This document shows positions 23,034 to 34,250 of a stretch of 64,000 nucleotides of DNA, one piece after another. The DNA is from Bufo bufo (Eukaryota; Chordata; Amphibia; Anura; Bufonidae), in contig NC_053397.1 of assembly GCF_905171765.1 (NCBI RefSeq), positions 3,180,946-3,244,945 on the forward strand. The letters run 5' to 3'. The position numbers and the translations under genes were made by a program. Below the pieces are notes generated by a model, which did not search any database, had not been told where the DNA came from, and was given only the letters and a program-made list of their open reading frames with translations. Every line of letters begins with the position of its first letter. Within the stretch, counting starts at the first letter, position 1.

Positions 23034-24200
23034 CTAGGGTTGTTTCAGGTATCGAACTTTTGATACTTTTATGCCAGTATCGATTCGGTATCAGGATGTT
23101 AATTTTTTCGATACTAGACTCTCCTCTTATGGCGCTTGGCGCGCTCGCAGACAGTGGAGAAGGAAGGAGCCCCTCCCTCCAATGACAGGGCCGCGCTGAG
23201 CCCAATGAAGCTGCCGGCACCACTGTGTCCTCCCCAGAGTCAAGCAGCCGGCAGGTGCCTGGTCACTGCGCCACCAATGATAACCAACCTTTAACACAAT
23301 ACAGGAGGGACCTGCCTCCTGCGTCTGTATTAAAGGTTAATTATCAGTGGTGGCGCAGTGCCCCCCCCAGTATAAAGATAATTGGTGGCAGGTCTGATCG
23401 GAGCCCCAGCAGGGTGATCCTGGGGCTCCGATCGGTCACCATAAAGCCGCCCCTGGTGATCTCCCTGCTGCTGTGGAGCCACCACCCTCTGTCAGGCAGA
23501 AAAGATCCAGGTTCCGGCCACTAAGGGGGAAACCGTTATTAAATATAAAAGTAAAAAAACTGCTAAATTAATCAATCGCCCGCTTTTACATATAAAATAT
23601 ATAAACAAACACATTACATATCGCCACGTCTAAAAAGTCCAAACTATTAGGCTCCATTCCCACGTCCGCAATTCTATTCTGCATTTTGCAGAATGGAATT
23701 GCGGACCCATTCATTTCTATGGAGCCGCACGATGTGCTGCCTGGACCCGGAAATGTGGACCCGCAATTCCGATCCCGAAAAAAATAGAACATGTCCTATT
23801 CTTGTCGGCAATTGCGCACAAGAATAGGCATTATCTATTAAGTGCCGGTGATGTGCGGAACGCACATTGCCGGTGTCCGTGTTTTGTGGACCCGTGAAAC
23901 ACACACACGGACGTGTGAATGGACCCTTAAAATATTTTTTTTTTTAAAAACACTCCTATGCGGTGAACGCCATAACAGAAAAAAGAAATAAAAACCACAC
24001 AATTCACCATTTTTTTGCCACCTTGTCCCCCCAAAAAAAAGATCGGACTCTTCAATTACGGGCCAGACGTTCCATAAAATGCGGAATGCACACGGCTTTT
24101 TCGGCGGTTTATTTCTTCCGCATGGTATCGAGTATCGCAGTACTTTTTCATGGTATCGAGTATCGCAGTACTTTTTCATGGTATCGACCCGCGGTCAGGA
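23034..24200. mobile_element. Interspersed repeat cluster in RBM6 first intron, possibly hAT-type
   Basis: It starts CACTAGGGTTGTTTCAGGTA with several TATCGA blocks and ends with a tandem pair of TATCGAGTATCGCAGTACTT at 24126-24187. In between lie a fold-back (GCGCCACCAATGATAACC at about 23269 against TTATCAGTGGTGGCGC at about 23340) and a nested MITE (23647-23930). Whether this is one element is uncertain. Confidence 0.35.
23647..23930. mobile_element. MITE of the CCATTCACACGT family, copy 2
   Basis: TTA-GGCTCCATTCCCACGT to ACGTGTGAATGGACCC-TTA with the same internal AATAGAACATGTCCTATTCT block as the copies at 8447 and 44889. TTA at both ends suggests a three-base target duplication. Confidence 0.75.
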
Positions 24201-24379
24201 CAGCGGAGAAGAATGTGGCAAAAAAGATGGCGGCTGAGTGGGCATACATGAAGAGGGCGGAGCCACTGTCATATCAATGGGGTATACAGACACTACAAAG
24301 TCCAGCAACACCAGGGAGAGGACTCCCAGCATGCTCTGCACCCTGATGTGCGTTTTTGAAGTAAGCGGCCCCCAGGCCT

Positions 24380-25090
24380 ATATCCTGCGGAACCACAACC
24401 CCCAGCCCGCCCTATCATGACTCACTGTGATTTTATTTGGACGAACTACAAGCCCCAGCGGGACTCCAGGGACGCTCCTCGCCGCGCCGCTGCCTCCGTT
24501 ACCAGTCAGGGCGCCTCAGCTCCGAATCCTCTCCTCTCACAGACGGGCGCCAGAGACTTCCGCCCTAGACCGGAAACACGTCACTCGCACCTGCGCGCAG
24601 CATCTCGGGAGTTGAAGTACTTGCGCTGCAGGCTGTGCGGCAATATCGTGATGTGAACTACAAATCCCAGCAGCCAAAGAGCTCGGAGGAGCGGGCGATG
24701 CCGGGAAGTGTAGTCTCTGCGGAAATGAGGAGCTCGGGAAGCGGGTGAAGGCCGCGCGCGGCATGCTGGGAGTTATAGTGCGCTTTTGCGAGGATCAAGG
24801 TGTGACGCACGCTTTATAGTCTGGCCCTGACGTCATATGGGGGTCTCTGAGGTGAATCTAGGGGGATAGGTCTGTGTCAAGCAGTTGTGGTACCACAAGT
24901 CCCAGCCGGCCTTCCACAAAGCAGGACAAGGCCTGAGGTTCTGCTGGGGCTTGTAGTGACCCTGTGACCTCTCCCTAGGACTGGTTTCTTCTACAACCCC
25001 CAGAATGCGCCGGTGAAGGCTCTGACCTCCGGTGGAGCGCGCAGTCAGGTGAGGCTCGGGGCACGCTGGGAGTTGTTGTCCTACCTCGTT
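24380..25090. promoter_or_regulatory. Probable bidirectional promoter of RBM6 and MON1A with SBS-like motifs
   Basis: This GC- and CpG-rich interval separates two divergently transcribed genes. It carries about nine matches, on both strands, to the ACTACAA-N-TCCCAG-CATGC consensus bound by ZNF143 and THAP11: near 24392, 24444, 24656, 24698, 24761, 24892, 24943, 24990 and 25061. The copy at 24761-24779 is the best (GCATGCTGGGAGTTATAGT). No TATA box is evident. Motif identity is recognised by eye; promoter function is inferred. Confidence 0.65.
24591..24740 (-). other. RBM6: Candidate noncoding first exon of RBM6
   Basis: The start-codon exon has a spliced acceptor, so a noncoding exon must lie upstream. 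Inside the GC-rich interval the minus strand offers the donor CTGCGCGCAG|GTGCGAGTG at 24590. The upper boundary (transcription start) cannot be seen and 24740 is only a guess. Confidence 0.3.
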
Positions 25091-25102
25091 CACACAGCGC
25101 TC

Positions 25103-25208
25103 ATGGCGTCAGATGTGGATAACGGCGAGACGGCGGCTTCAGCTCTGTCCGTAGAAGAAGGACGCGACCGGTGTGAGAGCCCCGCGCTGACCCAGGGGAC
25201 GGAGCCCG
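25103..25208 (+). CDS. MON1A: MON1A coding exon 1
   Basis: It starts [20 protein letters not shown] at ATG 25103 and ends at donor G|GTGAGTG in phase 1. The N-terminus is poorly conserved in this family, so the start rests on being the first ATG in the frame and on its promoter position. Confidence 0.85.
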
Positions 25209-28200
25209 GTGAGTGTCAGCTCTGCAGCCCAGGCCCTGCCTCTTGGGCTCTCTGACGCTTCTGCTTCTCTCCGCAGGGGCCAGTCAGGATGAAGCCATGT
25301 TTGTCCGCGCTCAGTCATACGAGGACCTGACTGGAGAAGTGGAGGGCCCCGGGCCCCAGGGTGAGAACATGGAGGAGATCACTCAGGACTTCAGTAAGCT
25401 CAGCACTCAGCTGAGTGTAAGCTCCACCCACAGCGACGAGCAGGAGGTGACCCCGGAGTGTGCGGACCCCGCGCCGCCGCAGGAGGAGGAGGAAGGGCCG
25501 CTGGACGACTGGTACCAGCAGCAGAAGCACGTGTTTGTGCTGAGCGAGGCGGGGAAGCCAGTGTATTCTCGCTACCGCTCAGAGGAGGCGCTGTCCAGCA
25601 CCGCCGGAGTCATGATGGCGCTTGTGTCCTTTCTGGAGACGGAAAAAAACGCCATCCGGTCGATCCATGCAGGTACCGCACTCCTCCGACTGATATCTGC
25701 ATCTGGGAAAGCTGGGTGGCATCCTCTGTCCGGGCCCCTGATTATACCCCGACACCCCCCACTCCTCTGTCCGGGCCCCTGATTATAACCTGACACCCCC
25801 CACTCCTCTGTCCGGGCCCCTGATTATAACCTGACACCCCCCACTCCTCTGTCCGGGCCCCTGATTATACCCAGACACCCCCCAGTCCTCTGTCTGGGCC
25901 CCTGATTAAACCCTGACACCCCCAGTCCTCTGTCCGGGCCCCTGTGCCTGATTAAACCCTGACACCCCCCCAGTCCTCTGTCTGGGCCCCTGTGCCTGAT
26001 TAAACCCTGACACCCCCCCAGTCCTCTGTCTGGGCCCCTGTGCCTGATTATAACCTGACACCCCCCACTCCTCTGTCCGGGCCCCTGATTATAACCTGAC
26101 ACCCCCCACTCCTCTGTCCGGGCCCCTGATTATAACCTGACACCCCCCACTCCTCTGTCCGGGCCCCTGATTATACCCTGACACCCCCCCAGTCCTCTGT
26201 CCGGGCCCCTGTGCCTGATTAAACCCTGACACCCCCCCAGTCCTCTGTCCGGGCCCCTGTGCCTGATTAAACCCTGACACCCCCCCAGTCCTCTGTCCGG
26301 GCCCCTGTGCCTGATTAAACCCTGACACCCCCCCAGTCCTCTGTCTGGGCCCCTGTGCCTGATTAAACCCTGACACCCCCCCAGTCCTCTGTCCGGGCCC
26401 CTGTGCCTGATTAAACCCTGACACCCCCCCAGTCCACTGTCCGGGCCCCTGTGCCTGATTAAACCCTGACACCCCCCCAGTCCTCTGTCTGGGCCCCTGT
26501 GCCTGATTAAACCCTGACACCCCCCCAGTCCACTGTCCGGGCCCCTGTGCCTGATTAAACCCTGACACCCCCCCAGTCCACTGTCCGGGCCCCTGTGCCT
26601 GATTAAACCCTGACACCCCCCAGTCCTCTGTCTGGGCCCCTGTGCCTGATTAAACCCTGACACCCCCCCAGTCCTCTGTCTGGGCCCCTGTGCCTGATTA
26701 TAACCTGACACCCCCCACTCCTCTGTCCGGGCCCCTGATTATAACCTGACACCCCCCACTCCTCTGTCCGGGCCCCTGATTATAACCTGACACCCCCCAC
26801 TCCTCTGTCCGGGCCCCTGATTATAACCTGACACCCCCCACTCCTCTGTCCGGGCCCCTGATTAAACCCTGACACCCCCCCAATCCTCTGTCCGGGCCCC
26901 TGTGCCTGATTAAACCCTGACACCCCCCCAGTCCTCTGTCTGGGCCCCTGTGCCTGATTAAACCCTGACACCCCCCCAGTCCTCTGTCCGGGCCTCTGTG
27001 CCTGATTAAACCCTGACACCCCCCCAGTCCTCTGTCTGGGCCCCTGTGCTTGATTAAACCCTGACACCCCCCCAGTCCTCTGTCCGGGCCCCTGTGCCTG
27101 ATTAAACCCTGACACCCCCCCAGTCCTCTGTCCGGGCCCCTGTGCCTGATTAAACCCTGACACCCCCCCAGTCCTCTGTCTGGGCCCCTGTGCCTGATTA
27201 AACCCTGACACCCCCCCAGTCCACTGTCCGGGCCCCTGTGCCTGATTAAACCCTGACACCCCCCCAGTCCTCTGTCTGGGCCCCTGTGCCTGATTAAACC
27301 CTGACACCCCCCCAGTCCTCTGTCCGGGCCCCTGTGCCTGGTTAAACCCTGACACCCCCCCAGTCCTCTGTCTGGGCCCCTGTGCCTGATTAAACCCTGA
27401 CACCCCCCCAGTCCTCTGTCTGGGCCCCTGTGCCTGATTAAACCCTGACACCCCCCCAGTCCACTGTCCGGGCCCCTGTGCCTGATTAAACCCTGACACC
27501 CCCCCAGTCCTCTGTCCGGGCCCCTGTGCCTGATTAAACCCTGACACCCCCCCAGTCCTCTGTCTGGGCCCCTGTGCCTGATTAAACCCTGACACCCCCC
27601 CAGTCCTCTGTCCGGGCCCCTGTGCCTGGTTAAACCCTGACACCCCCCCAGTCCTCTGTCCGGGCCCCTGTGCCTGATTAAACCCTGACACCCCCCCAGT
27701 CCTCTGTCCGGGCCCCTGTGCCTGATTAAACCCTGACACCCCCCAGTCCTCTGTCCGGGCCCCTGTGCCTGATTAAACCCTGACACCCCCCCAGTCCTCT
27801 GTCCGGGCCCCTGTGCCTGGTTAAACCCTGACACCCCCCCAGTGTAAGTGTCTCCATGATCTCTCCCTTCCTCTGGCAGACGGCTACACGGTGGTATTTG
27901 TGCGGCGCTCCCCGCTGGTGCTGGTCTCCGTGTCGCACACCCGGCAGTCGGAGCAGGAGATTGCGCAGGAGCTGCGGTACGTCTACTACCAGATCGTCAG
28001 CCTGGTCACCGGGGCTCAGCTCCACCACCTCTTCCAGCAGCGGCCCAGCTACGACCTGAGGCGACTACTCACCGGCTCAGAGCGCATCACTGACAACCTG
28101 CTGGACTCCATGGACTCTGACCCCAGCTTCCTCCTGGCCGCCGTCCGCGTTCTGCCTCTAACCCCAGGACTGCGGGACGCTGCCACGTACTGTCTCCAGC

Positions 28201-30480
28201 AGGCCAAGGCCAAGAGCTTGGTCTTCTCCATCCTGATGTCCAGGCAGCAGCTGGTCACTCTGGTCAGGAGAAAGGACCAGTATCTGCACCCCATCGACAT
28301 CCACCTGCTCTTCAACCTGGTGACCTCGTCCAGCTCCTTCCGGGAGGGCGAGGCCTGGACGCCCGTATGTCTCCCGAAGTTCAACCCGTCCGGCTTCTTC
28401 CATACCCACATCTCGTACCTGAGCCACCAGCCCGAGCTGCTCCTACTGATGGTGGCCACCGACCGTGAGGACTTCTTCACTGTGTCCAACTGCAAGAGGA
28501 AGATAATGGAGCGGCTGGAGAAGCGAGGGACGTGGGCGCCACTGATGGAGGCTCTGTGGGCCGTTCCCTATGACGTGGCACAAGCTGGCATCCCAGAACT
28601 GAGACATTTCCTGTACAAGTCCAAGAGCTCTGGACTCTTCACCAGGTGAGCGGGAGAAGCGGGCGGAGGTTGGCGTTGCCACCGCTTGTGTGAGAGCCTG
28701 ATGAGACGTTCTAAACTCACCACCTCTGCTTGCTGCGAACATTCATTGTTATTAACAGAAAACCTGTGACTAAGTCCGACTCACAGCAGAGGGTTTGTTA
28801 CAGTTGTATCCAGGCTGGAATGCAGGAGACTGTTGGACAGCAGTGTGAGCAGGACTAGGTCCTCTGGATGTAAGCAATGAACGTTTTAGTTCAGTGACAG
28901 CAAGCAGAGAGTGAGACACAACGGGGCAATAAAATTTGGCATCTCCAGAAATTGAAATGTACGCCGGCTGTGAAAAGCCGCAAAATATGGCGCAAACGTG
29001 GCCTGAAACATGATAAATATCCCTCGGCGTCGTGCACAGCCCAAAAATGAGGCCCAGAAGATCTGAGGCCACTGCTCCCGTAGCCCCAGATCCTGTGCTG
29101 AAGGTGGGCACAGAGATGGCGGGTATGGGTGAGGGGCAGGAGGAGGGATGGGCACAGAGATGGCGGGGATGGGTGAGGGGCAGGAGGAGGGATGGGCACA
29201 GAGATGGCGGGAATGGATGAGGGGCAGCAGCAGGAGAGATGGGCACAGAGATGGCGGGATGGGTGAGGGGCAGCAGGAGGAGGGATGGGCACAGAGATGG
29301 CGGGAATGGGTGAGGGGCAGGAGGAGGGATGGGCACAGAGATGGCGGGGATGGGTGAGGGGCAGGAGGAGGGATGGGCACAGAGATGGCGGGAATGGATG
29401 AGGGGCAGGAGGAGGGATGGGCACAGAGATGGCGGGAATGGGTGAGTGGCAGGAGGAGGGATGGGCACAGAGATGGCGGGGATGGGTGAGGGGCAGCAGG
29501 AGGAGGGATGGGCACAGAGATGGCGGGAATGGGTGAGGGGCAGGAGGAGGGATGGGCACAGATGGCGGGAATGGGTGAGTGGCAGGAGGAGGGATGGGCA
29601 CAGAGATGGCGGGAATGGGTGAGTGGCAGGAGGAGGGATGGGCACAGAGATGGCGGGAATGGATGAGGGGCAGCAGCAGGAGGGATGGGCACAGAGATGG
29701 CGGGAATGGAAGAGGGCATCTTGTGGTCGCTCTGATCCTGCTGCCCCTCCTCCGGGGTTGTCTTCTCTGTAAACACGTGGCGTTTCCTGATGATCATGTG
29801 ATGTCTCCACAGTCCGGCGATGGCCGCTCCTTACAACACGGAGGGAGAAGAGAAGCGCCTGGTGTCGCTGTACCAGTATCTGCACGGCCGGGCACACTGC
29901 AGCGCACACCCGCTCACAAGCATCTACCACATGGGGCCCCAGGAGAACACCGTGGCCTGGGTGAGTAGCAGAAAGGCCCTGCATGAAGGGCCCCTTCAGT
30001 CAACTGCCAATAAAGCCTCATCCTACTTCTGCAGCTTTCTAATAGACTTTGGGGCAGTTTCTAACCATATTCAAAACCTCTGCTTGCTGTCAATAAATGT
30101 GAACATTGTAGTTTACATCTGGAAGTTGTCTGACTTGTGCAGGGGAGAGCGCTGATGCACTGTAGCTGTAAACCTTTGACAGCAAGCAGAGATCTTGGAA
30201 TGGAGAGGAGTGCTAACATAGAGCCTGGACGGGGCCACTGGCCCCTATAGCCGCCATGACCCCTCCCACCCAGCTTTCCTAGAGTCCTGATTTGAGCAGT
30301 GTGTGTGATGACGCCCCTCCCGCTTCTCGCGCTCTGCAGGTCACCGAGGCTTTTGAGCTCTACGTCTGTTTCAGCCCCTTAGTGACGAAGTCTTCAGCTG
30401 TGACCGGTGTCTCCCGTCTCCTGCGCTGGATCCGCAAGGAGGAGGAGAAGCTGTTCATCCTGAGCTCCCCCACCTACTGA
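25103..30480 (+). CDS. MON1A: Vacuolar fusion protein MON1 homolog A, complete in five coding exons
   Basis: MON1A is the longin-domain partner of CCZ1; the complex is the exchange factor for Rab7 on late endosomes and takes part in endosome maturation and vesicle traffic. Five exons (25103-25208, 25277-25672, 27880-28645, 29813-29960, 30340-30480) join with consistent phase into 518 residues ending SSPTY. After an acidic variable N-terminus the conserved part begins about residue 112 with [20 protein letters not shown], then [40 protein letters not shown] and PAAAP-type segments typical of MON1. Human MON1A is of similar size. Introns 2 and 3 are filled with 48-bp and 44-bp minisatellites. 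The gene is head-to-head with RBM6 and upstream of MST1R in the same direction, as I recall for human 3p21.31. Confidence 0.96.
25277..25672 (+). CDS. MON1A: MON1A coding exon 2: start of first longin domain
   Basis: Acceptor CTTCTCTCCGCAG and donor G|GTACCG. It encodes an acidic Ser-rich region and then [20 protein letters not shown] and [15 protein letters not shown], the first strands and helix of the longin fold. The 68-nt intron upstream is unusually short but its splice sites are good. Confidence 0.95.
25724..27843. repeat. 48-bp minisatellite in MON1A intron 2, about 45 copies
   Basis: Main unit: CCAGTCCTCTGTCCGGGCCC, CTGTGCCTGATTAAACCC, TGACACCCCC. Shorter units of about 40 bp lacking TGTGCC occur in clusters at about 25.74-25.92, 26.05-26.18 and 26.70-26.87 kb. 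It occupies nearly the whole intron from about 50 bp after exon 2 to 35 bp before exon 3. Confidence 0.96.
27880..28645 (+). CDS. MON1A: MON1A coding exon 3: central longin domains
   Basis: Acceptor CTTCCTCTGGCAG and donor G|GTGAGCG. 766 nt with high conservation and strong GC preference at third positions: [36 protein letters not shown] and FYTHISYL-like segments. The 48-bp array ends about 35 bp before this exon. Confidence 0.97.
28646..29107 (+). other. MON1A intron 3, first part
   Basis: Interspersed repeat remnant at about 28700-28910 (CTCTGCTTGCTGCGAACATT against CAGCAAGCAGAGA at the other end), a fold-back family also present at 30030-30210. No exon. Confidence 0.4.
29108..29712. repeat. 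44-bp minisatellite in MON1A intron 3, about 14 copies
   Basis: Unit: GATGGGCACAGAGATGGCGG, GAATGGGTGAGGGGCAGGAG plus GAGG, with 3-bp indels. It is purine-rich on the plus strand. Confidence 0.94.
29813..29960 (+). CDS. MON1A: MON1A coding exon 4
   Basis: Acceptor GATGTCTCCACAG and donor GTGAGTAG. It encodes [20 protein letters not shown] and QENTVAW, part of the third longin domain. Confidence 0.95.
30004..30215. repeat. Fold-back interspersed repeat in MON1A intron 4
   Basis: CCTCTGCTTGCTGTCAATAA at about 30078 pairs with TTTGACAGCAAGCAGAG at about 30175. TTTCTAATAGACTTTGGGG also occurs near 7796 in similar form. Confidence 0.5.
30340..30480 (+). CDS. MON1A: MON1A final coding exon
   Basis: Acceptor TCGCGCTCTGCAG; ends at TGA 30478-30480. 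It encodes [20 protein letters not shown] and [17 protein letters not shown], the conserved MON1 C-terminus. No clear AATAAA was seen close downstream. Confidence 0.95.
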   Translation, partial: VTEAFELYVCFSPLVTKSSAVTGVSRLLRWIRKEEEKLFILSSPTY

Positions 30481-31309
30481 TCGTGACCAAAGAAGATGGC
30501 GTCCAGCGCCGGCCCCGCACAGCGTGTTTCTCCTGAATGCACAGACTTTATAATGAACACTGAATTACGCGGGTGCAGCGCCGCTCCTCACATGTTCTCC
30601 GAGCAGCCGCTGGCGGCCATGTTGTCTGTACACGGCTCGTCCCGTGTCGCAGGATCTGTCATTGTAATTCATATAACAAGATCTGAACATGAAAGCAGCA
30701 GCGCCACCGTCATTTCACGTCAGGCTACTTATGCTCGTCACAGGTCTACAGTTATATCATGTCCTATTCTCCAGTCACAGCCAGAGCTGCAGTGACCCCA
30801 CCTCGTACCGTGCTGTGTTCTGAGACTAGCAGAGTAGTGAGTGCAGCTCTGGGTGTGACTGGAATAGAGAGATGCCTACATGGCAGGCGGCGAGTGATCC
30901 CGGGACCGCCGCCCGAGTCTGCCCTCCCTCCACACAGTCCATGGCTTCTGCTGGAGCGGGAAGGTCCAAGGACGTCTCTGTGGATGATCCAGTGCGGACA
31001 CCAGCCGCCGGCAGCGCAATTCTGTCTGAAATAAGACACGGCCACCCCAAGAGGAGACAGGAGGCCTCATTCTCTGGTAAAATGAAAGCTGAGCTCTGAT
31101 TGGCTGCTGTGAAAGCTGAGTGTTATCCAAGCATGTGTGGACCCACTGTGTAACTACCTGGTCTTTACTAGGGTAGTTACCAAGGGCCACTGCAGAGCAG
31201 CCCCCGGGTCAGTGGCAGCTGCCCAGGGGGGCAGAGATACTGGTGTAAGCACCGAGGGGAAGGTGTACTTCCTGCTGCCCGCGCTGGTCTTTATGGTGCG
31301 CAGCAGCAG
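30481..31309 (+). other. Region downstream of MON1A
   Basis: MON1A 3' UTR of unknown length, then a fold-back at 30764-30867 (CCAGTCACAGCCAGAGCTGC against TGCAGCTCTGGGTGTGACTG). A similar shorter hairpin is at 55346-55392. No gene. Confidence 0.4.
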
Positions 31310-31762
31310 GAGTGCTGGGCTCTGACTGGCTGCTGTGAAAGCTGGGCTCTGACTGGCTGCTGTGAAAGCTGGGCTCTGATTGGCTGCTAAGAAAGCTGAG
31401 CTCTGACTGGCTGCTGTGAAAGCTGGGCTCTGACTGGCTGCTGTGAAAGCTGAGCTCTGACTGGCTGCTGTGAAAGCTGAGCTCTGACTGGCTGCTGTGA
31501 AAGCTGGGCTCTGACTGCTGTGAAAGCTGGGCTCTGACTGGCTCCTGTGAAAGCTGGGCTCTGACTGGCTGCTGTGAAAGCTGGGCTCTGACTGGCTGCT
31601 GTGAAAGCTGGGCTCTGACTGGCTGCTGTGAAAGCTGAGCTCTGACTGGCTGCTGTGAAAGCTGGGCTCTGACTGGCTGCTGTGAAAGCTGGGCTCTGAC
31701 TGGCTCCTATGAAAGCTGAGCTCTGACTGGCTCCTATGAAAGCTGAGCTCTGACTGGCTCCT
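31310..31762. repeat. 27-bp minisatellite, left part (split by retrotransposon)
   Basis: Unit: GCTGTGAAAGCTGGGCTCTG plus ACTGGCT. It continues at 36910 after the chromovirus. Some units read GATTGGCT, the reverse of a CCAAT box. Confidence 0.93.
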
Positions 31763-32293
31763 TGTCACGGAAGGTGTTGCAGAAAGCTGGAACTTATAAA
31801 TAAACATCCGACTGACTTGATCACAAACTAAGGAGCATATGGGTGAGCCCTATAAAACCCCTAGAGCTCTCCCTGACTGCTATGCCCATGCAAAGGTCTT
31901 TATGGTAGACGATTGCATGTCCACATACCTTATACTGTGTGACACCTGAAAACCCTATAATAGTGAGGGGACACGACCACCGGCTCCCTGCAATTAATAC
32001 GGACGGACGCAGGGTCACCTAGAATCAAGCCAGTAAGGAAACACAAAAAAAGGAAAATGACTTATCTGAGGAATCAGCAGTAGGAGCCTCCAGCAGTGAA
32101 CAACTCATCCAGAAAGAAGTATAAACCGCAAAGTGAGGCAGTATGGGAGGGAATATAAAGGGAGACAATTAGTGTAAATAGGTGACAGCTGGGAGAAGGA
32201 AAGGAGATGACAAAGTGAAACCAAAACAAAGAACCTCATGCAAGAGGTAGAGAAGAACGTCTAACAGACCTTCTCAGAGATCTGGTTGTGACA
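31763..32293 (-). repeat. Chromovirus 3' LTR
   Basis: Begins TGTCACGGAAGG and ends GGTTGTGACA on the plus strand, with TG...CA borders. It is collinear with the LTR at 36380-36909. Confidence 0.93.
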
Positions 32294-32299
32294 GTACCC

Positions 32300-33620
32300 C
32301 TCCCTCTACGGGTGGAATCCGGACACTCAGAGCCCACCTTCTCAGGATGAGACCTATGGAAAGCCCTGATGAGACAAGTGGCCTTAATGTCCGCCACTGG
32401 GACCCACATCCTCTCCTCAGGACCATAACCCTCCCAATGAACGAGGTACTGGAGAGAACCGCGGATAATGCGAGAATCCACAATCCTAGAGACCTGAAAT
32501 TCAAGATTACCATCAACAACAATCGGAGGAGGAGGCAAAGAGGAGGGTACAGTGGGTTGGACATAAGGTTTTAATAGGGACTGGTGAAAAACATTTTGGA
32601 TCTTCCAAGTCTGAGGAAGATCAAGACGGAAGGCAACGGGATTGATGACGGACAAGATCTTGTAAGGCCCAATAAACTTAGGACTCAACTTCCAGGAGGG
32701 AACCTTCAGTTTGATATTCTTTGTAGACAACCACACCAGATCACCCACATTCAGGTCCGGACCAGACACACGTCTCTTATCCGCCACACGCTTATATCTC
32801 TCACTCATCCTCTTCAGATTACCCTAAATCTTTTGCCAAATAAATGACAAAGACAAGGAAAATCTCTCCTCATCAGGTAAACCAGAAGACCCCTCTCCAG
32901 AGAGTGTCCCAAACTGCGGATGAAACCCATATGCACCAAAAAATGGTGACTTATCAGAGGACTCCTGGCGACTGTTATTTAAAGCAAACTCAGCAAGGGA
33001 CAAAAAAGAACACCAATCCTGATTCTCTTCCACAAAACAGCGCAGATATGTCTCCAGATTCTGATTGACGCGTTCGGTCTGACCATTCGACTGCGAGTGA
33101 AAAGCAGAAGAGAACGACAACCGAACCCCCAAGCGAGAACAGAAAGCCTTCCAGAATCTGGAAACAAACTGCGTGCCCCTATCAGCAACAATGTCTGAAG
33201 GAATGGCATGCAATTTGACAATGTGATCAACAAATGCTTACGCCAGCGTTTTAGCATTGGGTAACCCAGGAAAGGGAATGAAATGCGCCATTTTGCTAAA
33301 ACGGTCCACTACTACCAGAATCACAGTCTTCCCCGAGGAACGATGCAGGTCCGTAATGAAGTCCATGGACAGATGCGTCCAAGGACGGGAAGGAATGGGT
33401 AACGGGAGGAGAGGACCCGATGGCCGTGAATGAGGGACCTTGGCACGAGCGCAGGTCTCGCAGGCTGCCACAAAACCCTCAACCGTCTTACGAAGAGCCG
33501 GCCACCAGAATCTCCGAGCAATGAGATCCACTGTGGCTCTACTCCCCGGGTGCCCAGCAAGGACAGTATCGTGGTGCTCCTTAAAAACCTTGTCGTAAAG
33601 CGAGAGGCACAAACAACCTC
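32300..33620 (-). pseudogene. Chromovirus integrase and chromodomain remnant
   Basis: HHCC region HDTVLAGHPGSRATVD...CETCARAK; core Asp in SMDFITDLHRSSGKTV, second Asp in DIVADRGTQFVSRFWKAF, Glu in GQTERVNQNLETYLR. An in-frame TAA interrupts after LPNAKTLA and a TAG after FIWQKI. The end carries a chromodomain: LEFQVSRIVDSRIIRGSLQY followed by LVHWEGYG and MWVP. Confidence 0.9.
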
Positions 33621-34250
33621 CCAGGAGGACAAAGATCAGGAACCTCTGCCTGGGCTGCCTGCACCTCTGCCTCCAAATCAGGATAAAGAGCAGAGACGAC
33701 CACACCTTCAGCCAAAATGGGCCCCGGGTCTTCAAAGTTCCCCCCTCCCGGAAAACAACGTGACAGGGCATCCGCCTTCACATTTTTAACCCCAGGGCAG
33801 AACGTGACAACAAAATTAAATCTAGAAAAGAATAAAGACCATCTGGCCTGTCTTGGGTTCAGACGCTTGGCCGATTCCGAGTAGGCCAGATTCTTATGGT
33901 TGGTAAACACGGTAATAGGGTGTCTGGCTCCCTCTAACCAATGGCGCCATTCCTCAAAAGCTAATTTGATGGCCAACAACTCCCTATCTCCCACATCGTA
34001 ATTTCTCTCTGCGGAGGAGAGTTTCCTCGAGAAAAAGGCACACGGTCACCATTTGGCAGGAGATGGACCCTGAGATAAGACCGCACCCGCCTCAGAAGTG
34101 TCCACCTCAACAATAAAAGGTAGAGAGACATCAGGTTGTACCAAAATGGGAGCGGAAGGAAAACTCTCTTTGATACTAGAAAAGGCCTTAAGCGCATCTA
34201 CCGACCAGGAGGAAAAATCTACCCCCTTTTTAGTCGTATCAGTGAGTGGT
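33581..34250 (-). pseudogene. Chromovirus RNase H remnant
   Basis: It starts at KPLTDTTKKG next to the palindrome; LPFIVEVDTSEAGAVLSQ is the RNase H start, and [26 protein letters not shown]-type ([20 protein letters not shown]) and VKADALSR follow. Stops and a frameshift near 33600 break it. Confidence 0.87.

Noticed and set aside
25049..25096. Intron in the MON1A leader (GTGAGG to CACACAG)
   Set aside because: It would be only about 48 nt, below the usual vertebrate minimum; it may simply be 5' UTR.
25013..25102. Upstream extension of the MON1A frame
   Set aside because: It would need a GTG start at 25013. The first ATG in this frame is 25103, and the upstream residues do not resemble MON1A.
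26089..27834. Minus-strand frames of 175-337 codons (repeats of [11 protein letters not shown])
   Set aside because: 48-bp minisatellite in MON1A intron 2 read in a stop-free frame.
28770..29984. Minus-strand Pro-rich frame of 404 codons
   Set aside because: It overlaps MON1A exon 4 in antisense and is mostly the 44-bp minisatellite.
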